From MGBC124762 sp048201935 (lineage in GTDB: Bacteria; Bacillota; Clostridia; Oscillospirales; Oscillospiraceae), in contig DBFBGR010000004.1 of the NCBI GenBank assembly GCA_048201935.1, forward strand, positions 62,001 to 126,000: DNA of 64,000 nucleotides, given 5' to 3'. Positions 15,101 to 30,100 of the stretch are shown here, piece after piece. The position numbers and the translations under genes are program-made. Position 1 is the first letter of the stretch. Each line of letters starts with the position of its first letter. A model generated the notes under the pieces. That model did not search any database and was not told where the DNA came from. It saw only the letters and a list, made by a program, of their open reading frames with translations.

Positions 15101-18100
15101 TACTCCGGCAACAACGCCCACAATGTGGAATACCCGCTGTTCGTCCAGGACGGCGAGACCGCCGAGCACATCGCCTCCGGCGAGGTGCTGGATACCTCTC
15201 CCTACACCCAGGGCTATAAGGTCACCGAGAAGACCGGCAACCTCACCGAGGCCAAGTACATCTCCCTGGGCTACGACCACGCCTCCGTCATCCGATACGA
15301 CGGCTATGTCTGGGGCTGGGGCTCCAACCGCTACCTCCAGTTGGGCACCATGAACCTGGCCCGGGTGGAGAACTCCACCCCTGTCATCAGCGGCTACCGC
15401 TATGACGGCTCGGTGTACGTCACCCAGGCTGAGGTCCAGAACGCCGGGGACAAGAGCACCCTGAACACCATGGGCGATTGGGACACCGCCGCCAGTGAGC
15501 TGGTCAACGGCGTCAGCCTGGCCACCGGCAACCTGGCCGGCACCAACCCCGACCGCCACCTGGTCACCGAGACCAACCTCACCGCCGACGAGAAGGCCGC
15601 GGTGAAGGACGCGGTGGGCACTCCCGCCAGCGCCTGGCGTTACCGCATGAACGAGACCCAGCAGCTCCGGCTGCGGGCCCAGCACTACATCGCTTACACC
15701 GGCACCAACGCCACCACCCAGCGCACCATCACCGGCGTGGACGCCATCCGCACCCAGACCAGTCAGAACTTCGTCACCGTGGACATCACCGATCCCACCA
15801 TCGCCGTCCTCAACCAGGACGCCAGCGGCGACTGGGTCATCCGCGCCGCGGGCATGAACGAGTACGGCGCCACCAGCGTGGTCTTCAAGGCCTACGAGGC
15901 CATCCGGGACTACACCGGCAAGCTGACCCTGGCCGACGGCACCGTGCTGGACGCCGGCAACCTGGGCGGCATGAGCGTGGAGGACTACGTCATCGCCCAC
16001 GGCGGCTACAAGCACCAGTGCGTGGCCGAGAGCGTCATGCAGGTGGAGGTCTATCCCGCCTCCGGCGTCGCCACGCCCATGGTGGCCTCCGGCGCCAACC
16101 ACACCCTAGCCTTGAAGAGCGACGGCACCGTGTGGTCCTGGGGCTCCAACATGTTCGGCCAGTTGGGCATCGCCACCAGCGTCAACAAGAACCACTATGA
16201 CATCACCGGCGACTGCTGCACTTGCTGCCACAACAACGCCCGTAGCTCTTACTACACCACCATCTACGACGCCCAGGGTCGCAGCGCCTTTGGCACCTAC
16301 ACCACGCCCCAGAAGGTCCTGGCCGGTATGCAGGGCGGTCACGGCAACCAAAACGGCGACGGCTCCAGCAACGTGGCCATGAGCAACATCATCCAGATCG
16401 CCGCGGGCGAGTACACCTCCTACGCGCTGGCCGCCGACGGCAGCGTCTACTCCTGGGGCTACAACAACGCCGCCGAGCTGGGCAACGGTAACTGGAACTA
16501 CACCTACGAATACCTCTACGACCGCTGCTGCCACTGCTGGAACGACGGCTGGGGCCGCCACCACCATGTGTGCTATCCCGAGTACTGGGCCGCCATCCGC
16601 GACACCAACGCCTACTCGCCCGTCCGCGTGGCCGGCGCCGGCGCCACGGTGACCTACAACGGCTCCGAGCGCAGCGGCAGCCACTCCATCGCCAGCGTTT
16701 CCAGCTACCTGACCGACGCGGTGCAGATCGCCGCCGGCCGGGACTTCGCCATGGCCATCCGCTCCGACGGCACCGTGGTCTATTGGGGCAACACCGGCAC
16801 CTACCAGTCCCTGGACTACCTCAACACCGACTTTACCCGGGTGCAGAACGGCTCCAGCCGCTGGCACGGCTCCGCCATCGACACCCAGCGCTCCTTCGGC
16901 CCCGCCATGCGCGGCGGTGACGGCTCCATGGGCGAGCAGCACCAGATCCCCACCCAGGCCTACGGCAGCCAGCACTGCGCCAGCGGCGGCAACCATCCGT
17001 CCCACGGCAGCGCCTACGATATCTACTACTACTATCAGGGCGTGTCCGGCTCCGTGGACGCCACCAGCTACACCACCGCCTCCAACTACATCACCAAGCT
17101 GGTGCCCGTTACCGTCCTGGGCCTCCACGGCACCGACTTCCTGGGCGACAACACCCTCACCGACAACTACACCACCTCCGACCTCTCCGCCAAGGCCAAT
17201 CCCTACATGACCGCCGCCAACTACGGCGCGAAGGTCACCAAGATCGCCGGCGGCAACGAGTTCGCCGTGGCCCTGACCTCCAGCGGCACCGTCTTCACCT
17301 GGGGCCTCAACACCGATACCGCCTTCGGCTCCACCACCAACTCCGGCGGTACCTATCTGGGCTCGCCCTACGTCTACCACTACGGCGCGTCCTCCGCCGG
17401 CGCGCTGGGCGACGGCAGCCACAACGCCCGTGGCTACGCCGTCCAGGTCAAGGCCGGCGAGCAGGCCACCTCCACCAATTACCTCACCGACATCGTGGAC
17501 ATCGCCGTGGGCGACCGCCACGTGCTGGCGCTGGACTCCTTCGGCCAGCTCTGGGCCTGGGGCGCCAACGCCCACGGCCAGTTGGGCGTGGGCACGACCT
17601 ATAACCACGCCATCGCGCCGGTGAAGGTGAAGCTGACGGGCTATCAGACCCGCTACACCCTGCCCGGAGACGACACCGTCTACATCCTGGGCAATGGTCA
17701 GGCACTGCCCGAGAACGCCACGGTGGTCAACCTGTCCTTCACTCGCATCTTCGCCGGCGGGGATTCCTCCGCCGCCATCGACGCCCAGGGCCACGTCTAC
17801 GTCTGGGGCGCGAACAACTACGGCCAGTTGGGCCTGCCCACCACGCAGGCCGACGGCTCCGCCATCGCGGCGGACAAGACCGTCACCGTGCCCACCCGGG
17901 CGGTGGCCGGCGAGAGCGCCGAGACCGGTGTGGCCGGGGTGCTTGCCACCACCGGCGCGGACGAGCACGCCTTCACCGGCGCGCAGTCCATCACCATGAA
18001 CCACAGCCAGACTACCATCTATAAGAACAACACTCCCGTGGTCGAGACGGTGGAGAACGTGATCGTCGCTGACTACGACGCGACCATCGGCCTCCAGCCC

Positions 18101-21100
18101 TATAAGGACTTCGCCGGCCTCAGCGACGTGCGCGAGGAGGGCGGCAAGGTGGTCGCCACCGTGACGCGCTTCAACCAGAACGTCCAAAACGGCGGGTCCA
18201 TGTACGCCATGGGCACCATCGGCGGACAGTATGCCGGTAACAACGTCTCCTACAGCGACTTCCCCTACACCGGCACCTATCTCTTTAACCACGGTGGCAA
18301 CACCTATTACCAGTCCGGCTCCAACGTCCTGGCCGACAGCCGCAGCACCGGCTCGCCCAACGTGCCCGTGCTGGTGGGTACCCGGGACGAGGACACCATC
18401 CGCATCGACCGCCTGGGCTATATCACCGACTACGTGAACTCCGATACCGTGGAGTACCGCGACTTCGACGGCGCGCTGGACCACCGGACCCTGCCCGCGG
18501 GCACCGTGGTGGGCGGCACGGTCTACGACGCTACCACCCAGAAGGGCACCGCCGCCGTCAACGTCTTCAACGCCGCCCGTGTCGAGCTCACCGAGGGCGA
18601 CGCCTTCCGCATCGAGGTCAACTATGTGGATACCGTGGTCAATGACAACGGCACCCCCGACGACGACACCGACGACACCACCGAGACCGTGGCCGTCAAG
18701 AACCTGCAGCGCTACGCCGAGGTGGGCACCAACCTCCACCGCACCAGTGGCGTGGACGGCTGCGAGGACCTGATGTTCCCGTTCTCCACCACCGAGAACC
18801 TGCCCGGCTTCCTGGGCATCGACCGGGGCGTCCACTCCAGCGCCACCGGCGCTATCTCCACCAGCCAGTTCACCGTGCTGTCCTCCGACGAGTCCATCCT
18901 GACGGTCTATGTCCATCCCGAGACCGCCCCGGGCAGCAACGACGGCTACTATGAGTTCCGCACCATGCCTAACGCCTTCGGCACGGTCACCATCACCATC
19001 CGGGAGAACGCCACCCAGGTGACCCGTATGCTCACCGTCACCGTCAAGCCGCGCACCGACCGCACCGAGGACCCGGCCCGGAAGCTCACCGTGCCCAAGA
19101 TCGTCTACGGCGACCACTTCGCCATGGCCCTGAAGGCCGACGGCACCGTGTGGACCTGGGGCGACAACACCTCCGGCCAGTTGGGCGACGGCACCATCGG
19201 TGAGGGCGCTTATGAGTACTCTCCTGTCCAGGTCCGCAGCGCCAACGGCAACGACTATCTCCGGGGCATCGTGGACATCGCCGCCGGCGGCCAGCACGCG
19301 CTGGCCCTGGACGACGCGGGTGTGCTCTGGGCCTGGGGCAACAACGAAAACTGCCAGTTGGGCCTGAACAAGAGCTACAACGTGACCTTCGGCTCGGGCA
19401 GCAACACCCATGTGGGCGACATCGTGGACCGCCGTAACCGGGTCTATCCCGAGAAGGTGGCCATGCCCGAGGGTAAGACCATCGCCCAGATTTCCGCCGG
19501 CAGCAACCACAACCTGGTGGTCATGACCGACGGCACCGCCTACGGCTGGGGCCTGCGCACCAGCCAGCAGATCAACAAGCGCTACTACACCAGCTACACC
19601 GTGAGCTGGAGCTACAGCTCCAACATCGGCTGGTACCGCAACTACAACAATAGCTGGTTCAACGCCCCCGTGGCCCTGGAGCGGGGCGGCTTGGTCAACA
19701 ACGCCGAGATCAACAATAGGGTCTATGACGAGGGCACCATGGTCAACGTGGAGAGCGCCTTTGCCGGCGACGGCTACAGCGTCATCCGCACCATGGGCGG
19801 CTACCTCTACACCTTCGGCACGATGAACGGCTCTCGGGATATCGGCGAGACCAACGTGGTGGGCACCCACTACGACGCCGGTCAGCGCGTGCCCATGCCC
19901 GTGCGCGAGGGCAGCGAGATCAACATGGCGGGCAACTACCTGCGGGACGTGCTGCTGGTCAGTGCCAGCCGCAACGAGACCGCCGACCATATGCTCATGA
20001 TGGGCGTGAACACCGTCTCCCAGGTCACCGCCGCCGATGTGCTGGCCGACGCATGGCAGCCCACCGACCTGCCCACTGACAACGATAACGGCCTCCAGCG
20101 CATCACCACCAGCGCCAACGGCGACGTTTACGGCATCGGCAAGGGCTCCAGCTGTCAGTTGAGCCCGGACAAGACTGCCGACGCCCAGCGGCCTGTGGTG
20201 GTCAACGGCCTGACCAGCGCCAACGGCGACAACGCCGCCGTTCTGGCCGCGGGCGACCGCATCACCGCTCTGGCCGCCGGCGGCACCGCCAGCGCGGCCC
20301 TGACCCAGGACGGTCACGTCCACCAGTGGGGCAAGTTCGGCGCGGATGTCCAGACCACCATCAGCACTCTCTATGCCGACGATGTGGACTCCATCCCGAC
20401 CAGCCGTGTCTCCTACGCCGACACCGGCCTGGACTTCGACGATACCACCGCCGGTAAGGTCCGCCAGACCTTCGGCCTGGCCATGGGCAACGGCGTGGCC
20501 ACCATCCTCAAGAGCGACGGCACCCTGTGGAGCTGGGGCTCCAACGCCAAGGGCCAGTTGGGCGTCGGCAGCGCCGATGTCAGCGACGTGCTCACCATCG
20601 ACGACCTGCGGGACAACACCAAGGGCGACGCTGTCCGCGTCGGCCAGGTGAGCTATGCCCAGATCCGCGCCGAGTCCCTGGCCCTCCAGCAGGTGAACGT
20701 GGGCGCTCAGGACGCCGCGGACCCGGCCAACACCGACATCCCCGTGGTGTCCTTCAGCCTCCACGCCCCCACCGATATTATCCTGCGCGAGCAGTTGGGC
20801 GAGACCTTCCGCGTCGACGTGGACCAGATCGCCGTGCGCCGGATGGACACCTTCAGCCTGATGACAGAGGCGGTGTGGTATCCCAATATGTACGCCACCG
20901 CCGCCGAGACCGACGACACCAAGCGCCGCCTGCGCTTCAAGAGCCTCAACGAGCGGCTGCTGACCTTCTCCGACACCGTGCCCGGCCTGGCGGTCATCAA
21001 CTGGGCCAACGTGGAGCCCGGCATGGTCACCAACATCTCGGTCACCGATATGGACACCGGCTACACCGCCCAGATCCGCGTGGCCTTCTTCTCCGACGAC

Positions 21101-24100
21101 ATCGTCTATGACGCGGGCTACGCCATCGGCGCCACCGGCGTGCGCGGCCAGGACGGCTACGTCCACCAGAGCGCCACCCCCGCCATCGTCCTGGGCGAGC
21201 AGTACGCTTTTGCCCTCAAGGCCGACGGCAGCGTGTGGAGCTGGGGCCGCAACCTGAGCTACAACGACCTGAGTTCGGCCAATGTGGCCAATGACAACCC
21301 CGTGCTGGTGCCCACCCGGGTCCGTGACAGCGCCGACGCTACCGGCTACCTCACCGCCGTCACCCAGATGGTGGGCGGGGCCAACTACGTGCTGTTCCTG
21401 AAGTCCGATGGTATGGTCTATGGCTGGGGCCTCAACACCAACGGCCAGCTGGGCAACGGTACCACCACCACCCGGGCCATCGCCACCGACAGCGTGGTGG
21501 CGGTGAAGCTGGACGCGGTCCAGTACACCTATCCCAACACCCTCAATGGCAACCACGACGTGCGCCTGGGTCAGCAGATCAAGTTCGACGGCGCCTATGA
21601 CCTCTACGCTGTGGGCGGTCCTCACGACGGCGCTCTCACCAGCACCGACACCTACGGTCCCTATGGTCTGAACGCCAACGGCGACGGCTATGGCCGGTAC
21701 GAGAACTCCTCCGCCACCGCCAACACCGCTGACTTTGCCTTCGACCCCGCCGACTTCCGCTTTACCTCCGCGGGCGACTACTATGACTACCTCTACACCA
21801 ACCGGGCTGTGAAGCTGGCCGCCGGTGAGCGTCACGCCGCCGCGCTGATGCAGGACGGCACCGTCTACGTCTGGGGCCAGGCCTCTGGCACGGGCCGGGA
21901 TGGCCGGGATAAGATGGGCTACGGCAACTTCACCACCGCCCGCCGTCTGAAGACCTCCGGCGTGGTGGATGTGGCCGCCGGCACCGATCACACCCTCATG
22001 CTCAAGGGCGACGGCACCGTTTGGGCCTTCGGCTCCAACGCCAAGGGACAGCTCGGCATCGGCGCGGACGTAGCCGCCAGCCAGCACGGCCTCACCGCCG
22101 CCGGCCGCTACGACGACCCCGTCCAGGTGGTCACCACCGACGGCGCGGTGCTCACCAACATCGTCTCCATCCTCGCCGGGGCCAACTTCTCCATGGCTCT
22201 GGACGACACCGGCCACGTCTGGGTCTGGGGCGAGGCCGACGGTGTGAAGACCGCCGCCACCCGGCTCACCCTGAACCGCAGTGTGGACTACCTGACCTCC
22301 ACCACCGACGGCACCGACACCACCTATACCCACACCACCGTCACCGGCGAGGACCTTGTCTACCGTATGGACGCCCGCCACAACACCGCCGCACTGGTCA
22401 CCTCCGGTACGGCGCTGGTCGACGTGCCCGCGGAGCTGGGCCTTACCCTGTCGCCCAGCGGCCTTGACCTGGACAGCCAGGCCAACCAGGGCCAGGTCTA
22501 TCACTGGGTGGATGTGGCCCATACCGCCCTGACCGCTGATAACCTGCTCCACAGCGGCGAGGCCTATATCACCACCACCGCCGAGGACAATTCCGACGAC
22601 CTCCTCAGCGATGTGTTCGTAGCCGGCGTGGCCGACAGCCACGTGGTCCTGGCCACCGAGGACGGCGCGCTGTACTCCTTCGGCGACAACACCAATGGCT
22701 CCCTGGGCGACAAGGACGGCTTCACCGACACCAACGGCGACGGTGACCTCCATGACCGGGACAAGGCCACCCTCCACCGCGTCACCGGCGACCGCTACGG
22801 CATGCTGCCCGGCGCTTACGAGTATCTGGACAAGTCCATCAACGACGCCGATCCCGACCATGTCATCATCTCCTACGTGTCCAAGAGCGTCCCCGAGTTC
22901 GGCAGCGTGGACGCGGACATCCCCGAGATCATCCTCTTCAGCGGCCAGACCATCCGGCTCACCAAGCTGGTCCTCAACAGCCCGTACTACTTCGACCTCA
23001 ACACCTATCAGAGCCGCAAGGTGGTGGACTTTGACACCAGCCGCTACCAGATCGAGGTTCAGGGCGGCGCGTCCAACATTCTGACGCCGAACGCCGACGG
23101 CAGCCTGAGCGCCGGCGAGAACGACACCGGCAAGGTGACCCTGCTCATCCGGGACACCGAGCACATGGACGCCAACGGCCACTATCTCGAGGTGGGCGTG
23201 GTCTCCGTGGTGGTCAACGCGCCCTCCGGCGGCGCCGCCGAGACCAACACCATCGCGCCCATGGTGGCCGCGGGCAACGACTTCTCCATGGCCCTCACCG
23301 CCTCCGGCGAGCTCTACACCTGGGGCACCACCGACAACGGCGTGCTGGGCCGCGTCGTGGACGCCGACCATCCCGCCAACATCGCCGGCCAGGTGAGCTT
23401 CACCGCCACCGGCATCCGCAGCGTCACCACCAACGTGCCCAATCCCGCCTTCGTGGACTTGGATGGCGACGGCGTGGACGACAACGATCCCACCATCCCC
23501 GCCACCATCGAGCAGACCGTGGACGAGGAGTATACCTACGAGCCCAAGTTCGTCTCCATCGCCGCTGGCCTTTACCACGCCGTGGCTGTGGACGACCATG
23601 GCGTGCTGTGGGCCTGGGGCCAGAACTACTACGGCCAGCTTGGCCAGGGCACCAGCGGCGACGCGCACCTCTACAACGCCGTGCCCACCAAGGTCACCCT
23701 GAACACCAACGGCCGTAGCGTGGTCCATCCCTTCAAGAGCGTTGTGGCCGGCGACTACTTCACTCTGGCCCTTGACATCTATGGCCAGGTCTGGGGTTGG
23801 GGCGCCAACGAGAAGGGCCAGACCGGCGCGGCTGTGCCCGGCGCCAGCGTCAACACCGCCAGCCAGGTGGTGGGCTTCTCCACCAGCTCCGCCCAGGGCG
23901 AGAACACCAACACGCCTTACAAGCTCGACGGCGTGGTGAAGATCGCCGCCGGTGACCGTCACGCCGTGGCTCTGACCGCGGGCGGCGCGGTGTACACCTG
24001 GGGCGACAACGACCACGGTCAGCTCGGCATCGGTATTCCGCGCAACGGCTACGGCCTGGGCGTGGCCGATCCCACCTACGATTATCAGCCCAGGGAGATC

Positions 24101-27100
24101 CTGGATGAGCGCATGCATCCCTTCAGTTACACCCACACCGTGGTGGACATCGCCGCGGGCAACACCTACACGCTGCTGCTGGTGGACGACATCTACCAGG
24201 GTCAGGACATCGGCCTCTACGACCGGGACGAGCAGCTTGCCGACCTGGACCTGGGCTATGTCTACGGCGCGGGCTACAACTTCCTGGGCTCCCTGGGCAC
24301 CGGCGACCAGACCGACCGCTACTACTTCACCAAGGTCATGACCACCCAGAACACCGCCGGCGCGGCCGAGCCCATCCGTCACATCACCGCCATCGCCGCG
24401 GGCGACTACGCCTCCTTCGCCATGACCGCCGACGACCAGGTCTACACCTGGGGCCACAACACCTACGGTCAGCTGGCCGACGGCTCCGCCGCCAACAAGC
24501 TCTACGCCACCATCAACTACTATCCCCACAACACCGGCGATATGTACGCCCAGGCGGTGAATGGCGATGGCAACAAGCTCTACTACCAGGATTACACCGT
24601 CACCGACACCATCCTGAACACCCAGGAGAACAAGGCCCTGGGCGAGGATATGCCCACCACCACCGCCCCCAACGGTTGGCCCGTGGCCAAGATGGACGGC
24701 GCGGACCTGACCTATGTGAAGGACGCTTACGGCCGCCAGCTCTACTACGACCTGGCCGCTGTGGATAGCTACAACAAGGATGTCACCCCCACCGCTTACC
24801 CGGTGATGGCGCCCTCGGGCGACTATACCATCGACGGCGTGGACACCGGCCTTGCCGAGAACGTCAACGGCGGCTACCTCACCGACATCCGCCAGATCGC
24901 CGTGGGCAGCGAGCACACCGTCATGATCCGCAACGACGGCGCGGTGCTGGCCTCGGGCCGCAACGACCATGGCCAGATCGGCACCTCCACCGCCATCGCG
25001 GCGGTGACCACCCCCAGCGTGGTGGAGAAGATCGGCGCCGCCGGCGTGACCGCCCGGGCGGTGAGCTACGTGCCCAAGGTGCTGGAGAAGGACGGCACCG
25101 CCTCCACCCGCGACGGCGTCAGCGCCTCCACTACCGGCGTGATCATGTATAACGACCAGCTCCTGGCCCTCACCGAGCTTGGTCTGCTGGTGGACAACGA
25201 CGCGCTGCTCAACGTCTTTGGCCTGGGTAGCCTCAGTAGCGACAACACCAACTTCCGGGTCACCACTTCCATGCCCATTGTGGACGTGGTGGAGCGCAAG
25301 ACCGGCGACAAGACCTACTTCGAGATCCGGCCCGTGGTGGCCGAGTTCGTGGGCGCCAACGGCTCGGTCTACAACGGCACCGAGGGCACCACCGTCCTCA
25401 CCATCACCGAGACCAACACCGGCCTGAGCGTGGAGCTCACCGTCCAGGTGAAGCTGGCGCCCGGTCAGCTCAACGCCCCCAACGAGGACTTCACCTTCAC
25501 CCAGCCCATGGTGGTGGTGGGCGCGGACTTCGCCCTGGCCCTGAAGGGCGACGGCACCGTCTGGGCCTGGGGCTCCAACGTCTGGGGCCAGCTGGGCGTG
25601 GACGCGCCCGGCAGCGATGTGTCCACCGGCGCGCAGGGCGTGTATAACACCCGCAAGGGCGTGAGCTACCTCACCGTGCCCACCCAGGTGGTCACCGACG
25701 ACTCCTACCGCAACACCGCCACCCTGACGAACATCGTCTCCATCGCCGCCGCGGGCCAGCAGGCCATCGCCGTGGACAAGAACGGCTACGTCTACACCTG
25801 GGGCCGCAACGACGATAACCGTTTGGGCCGTCCCTCCGGCAACGCCCCCACCAGCAACATCCAGCAGCTCACCGGCTCCACCGCCATCGGCGGCGCGACC
25901 ATCACCGAGGACGTTTACCGGGGCAAGGCCGCCCGGGTGGGCTACGCCTCCGGCGCTCGGAAGGCCGTGGCCGGCGACGGCATCCTGGCCTACATCACCA
26001 GCGGCAACGTCCTCTATACCCTGGGCCGGGCCAACAATGGCACCTGGACCACCATGACCTCTGTGGGCGGCGTGCTGGACGCCGACTATCAGGGCAACAC
26101 CCTGGTGTACGTCAACACCAGCGGCGAGGGCCATGTGGGCAGCACCACGGTGGTGAGCTCCGGCGTCAAGTCCGTGGCGGCGGGCAGCGGCCATACCCTG
26201 TTCCTGAAGAACGACGGCACCGTCTACGCCTACGGCTCCAACAGCCACGGCCAGCTCGGCACCAACGGCGGCGCGGGCGCCGTCCGTAAGCCCGACCGCT
26301 CCGTCCTGGGCGCGGGCGATCCCGTTATCCAGATCGCCGCCGGCGGTAACGTCTCCATGGCTCTGACCCAGAGCGGCCTCGTGTACGTCTGGGGCGCGGG
26401 CGCCATCGGCCAGCAGGGCAACGGCGAGCGCTACAACGTGGGCTACGCCACCGAGCTCTCCGCCAAGGCGGGCTTCTATACCGATAACGCCGGCGTGGCC
26501 TACAAGGAGACCATCGCCACCAACGGTGCCACCGTCATGGGTCTGGACGCCAACGGCGCTATTTACGGCTGGGGCTCCAACGCCAACGGCATCCTGGGCA
26601 TGGGCCAGGAGCCCGAGCGGCTGGACCAGGTCCTGCTGCCCCAGGCTGTGGGCGCCCACAAGAAGGTGGAGATCGGCAACGCCGCCATCCTGAACCTGCG
26701 CGACAGCTATCTGGACAACGCCACCGAGGACGAACTCATGGAGTTCTTCGAGTTCTACGGCTTCGACGCTCTGGCGGGCCATCTGGGCCAGTCCGCCGAC
26801 CTGATCGACGAAAACGAGACCGCCGAGGAGGAGCCTTCTGACGATGTGGCTGAGACCTTCTCGATGGATACCGTGGAGGAGGCCGCGGCCGAACTCTTTG
26901 ACACCGCCGCCCATCTCATGTCCGCCAGCCTCTTCAGCGTCCGCCGCGCCGCGCCCATGCGTGCTGCTTCCAACGGCGGTCAGGCCCAGCTCTTCTCGTC
27001 CATGGTCCGCGTGCCCGACATGAACGACGTGGTCACCGACGGCACCCTCTTCAACGCCGCCAATCCCATGCCCGACAAACTGGTGCTGGGCGAGGGCCAG

Positions 27101-30100
27101 GTCTTCATCCTGAAGAAGAGCTCGGTCTACGAGATGAACAACTTCTACCTCAACCTCCTGCGCTCCTACTCCTCCGACTCCAACCGGGTGGAGGACCTGA
27201 GCCTGGTCAGCTCCAACATGGAGCAGTTCCAGTCCATGGAGGATTGGGTGGTCCTGCCTCACGCCGACAAGGACCAGCGTCTGGAGAGCGGCACCCTCAC
27301 CATCTCCGACCGTTACGTTATCAACAACGCTGCCGGCTCCGCCGCCCAGACCTTTGACGACGGCCGCGCGGTGAAGCACATCACCATCGAATACCGCTAT
27401 CAGGACGATCCTGAGGTGGTGGAGCGTCTGGAGGACTCCAGCGTGGATGTCACCCCCGCCATCGTCTCCTACGCCGACATCACCATCGCCCTGATGAGCG
27501 ACGGCTCCGTCTGGAGCTGGGGCAACAACGAATTCAGCATGGGCGGTACCGGCCTCAATAAGAGCGGCCGCACCCGGATGGAGACCCCCATGCAGGTCCG
27601 TTCCTACTACGGCGCTGACGCCGCCTACGGCGACTACCTCAAGGACATCGTGAAGATCACCACCGGCACCGACCACGTCATGGCTCTGGACCGCTTCGGC
27701 TATGTGTACGCCTGGGGCAACAACAATCCCACCACCCTGGGCGGCATCCTGCCCGGCGGCGTCAGCGCCTCGGAGAGCAGCGTGCCCATCCGGGTGCTCA
27801 AGGGCGAGCAGGACATCGACGGCGAGTATCTGGGCAACATCGTGGACATCGCCGCCGGCGACCGGTTCTCCGTGGCGGTGGACGCGGACGGCTTTGTCTA
27901 CACCTGGGGCACCAACGCCTCCGGCGTGCTGGGCATCAACCGCACCGGCCACCTCAAGGTGGGCTCGGCCTACTACGGCGCTGAAAACGAGCAGCTCAAG
28001 GACGCCATCGGTACGCCCGTGCGGGTCCTCCGGGGCACCCGGACCAACGGTACCGGCGTCTACAACTCCATCCTCGACCCGCGCTTCTACGCGCTGTCTC
28101 AGGAAGCGATCGGCGCGGAGAACCCCATGATCTACGCCCCCGACGAGTGGATGAACAAGCGGCCCTCCGACATCGACCGGGCCACTTGGGCCGTCATGTG
28201 GTGGGAGGACCAGGACATCCTGGACGAGGCCAAGGTCTACCTGACCAACATCGTCAAGGTGGCCGCGGGCTACAACCACATCCTGGCCCAGGACCAGTTC
28301 GGCAACGTGTACGCCTGGGGCGCCAACGACTACGGCCAGCTGGGCAACGCCCGGGATATCGCCAACCAGGACTATCATCCCGGTAAGTACGACTCGGAGC
28401 AGGGCAAGTACGTCTCCAGTGACAATATCACCCTCAACGAGACCTTCAAGGTGGTGCCCATGCGCACCTCCATCAGCGACGCCGTGTCCATCTACGCCAG
28501 CCAGAACACCTCCGCCGTCATCCGTGAGGACGGCACCCTGTGGGTCTTCGGCAACCTGTCCTACGGCGACGCGCTGAACACCGTCCGCCAGAGCAAGCCC
28601 GTCCAGGTCAAGCTCACCGCTGCCGACGGCTCCGCCGACGCGGCGGTCCACGCCGCCGTGGGCCAGCAGCACATGGTGGCCGTGGGCGCCAGCGGCGCGG
28701 TCTACACCTGGGGCAACAACGCCAACGGCCAGTTGGGCCACGGCGATTCCGGCAATTACGCGCAGGGCGTGGATTACGCCCAGCTCCTCACCAACGTCAC
28801 CTTCCGCAAGGTGCCGCAGACCTCCGTCGACCCCGCTACCGGCACCGAGATGGAGACCGGCGAGACCGTCAACCTGCGCCTGGGCGAGAGCGTGACGCTG
28901 GACGGCACCGGCGTTCGGGCCCTCACCGCCGGGGCCGGCGCCAGCCACACCGTGGTCATGCTGGAGGACGGCACGGTCTGGGCCATGGGCTCCAATAAGA
29001 ACGGCCAGCTTGGCTCCACCTACTCCGCCGTGGGCACCTCCGCCGAGGCCCAGGGCCTCCAGGTGGGCATCGACCAGCGCGTCCTTGGCCTGTACCTCAA
29101 CGAGCTCAAGTGGGAGAAGACCAAGACCGTCAACGAGCGGGAGTTGCAGTTGAGCTGGGCCGAGGTCAAGGCCAATAACGCCGACGCCGATCCCGACAAC
29201 GACGTGGACGTGAAGGTCGCGCGCATTGGCTACGACTACATCCGCTACGTGGGCGGCGAGGTGGTGCTGGACCTCAGCGTCCTGGGCACCAAGACCTGGG
29301 ATGAGTTCAACCTCATCAACGCCTACATGGTCAAGCGCTTCGACATGGACGACGAGAACTTCACCCTGCGCTCGCTCAACGAGGAGGTCGCCAGGGTAGA
29401 GGTGGACAAGGACAGCCAGGCCGCTGTCATCACCGTGGTGGGCTTCGGCGTGAGCTACATCGTCGCTGAGTACACCGACCCCGAGACCGGCTATGAGTAT
29501 TCCGCCTTCCTGCGCGTCTACGGCAAGCCGCTGCCCGAGAACAAGGTGGACGACAAGGGCAACGTGATCTACGACTGGGAGAGCGAGGCCAGCGACACCT
29601 ATCCCATGGTGGGCGCGGGCGAGAATTTCTCCGTGGTCCTGCGCGACAACGGCACCGTCTGGACCTTCGGCGCCAACTACGACACCTCCACCGACGCCTC
29701 CGTCCCCGGCGACGGCCGCATCGGTAAGGGCCATGTGGACCGCATCAGCTACACCTCGCCCCAACAGATCATCGGCGCGGGCATGGTGGGCAAGGTGGAC
29801 GAGTCCGGCGAGGCCCTGGTGAACATGGTGGTCACCAAGATCGCCGTGGGCGCCAACTTCACCCTGGCCCTCACCAGCAAGCACGAGCTGGTGGTCTGGG
29901 GCAACAACGCCTACGGCCAGCTGGGCCGTGGCGACACCTCCAACGTGATGACGCCCACCGTGGTGGACCTCTCCAAATACATCCGTCCCGAGGACGGCAA
30001 GCTGGTGGATATCGCCGCGGGCGAGAATTACAGCCTGCTGCTCACCGAGAACGGCCAGGTCTACGGCATGGGCTCCAACGCCGACGGCAAGCTGGTCATG

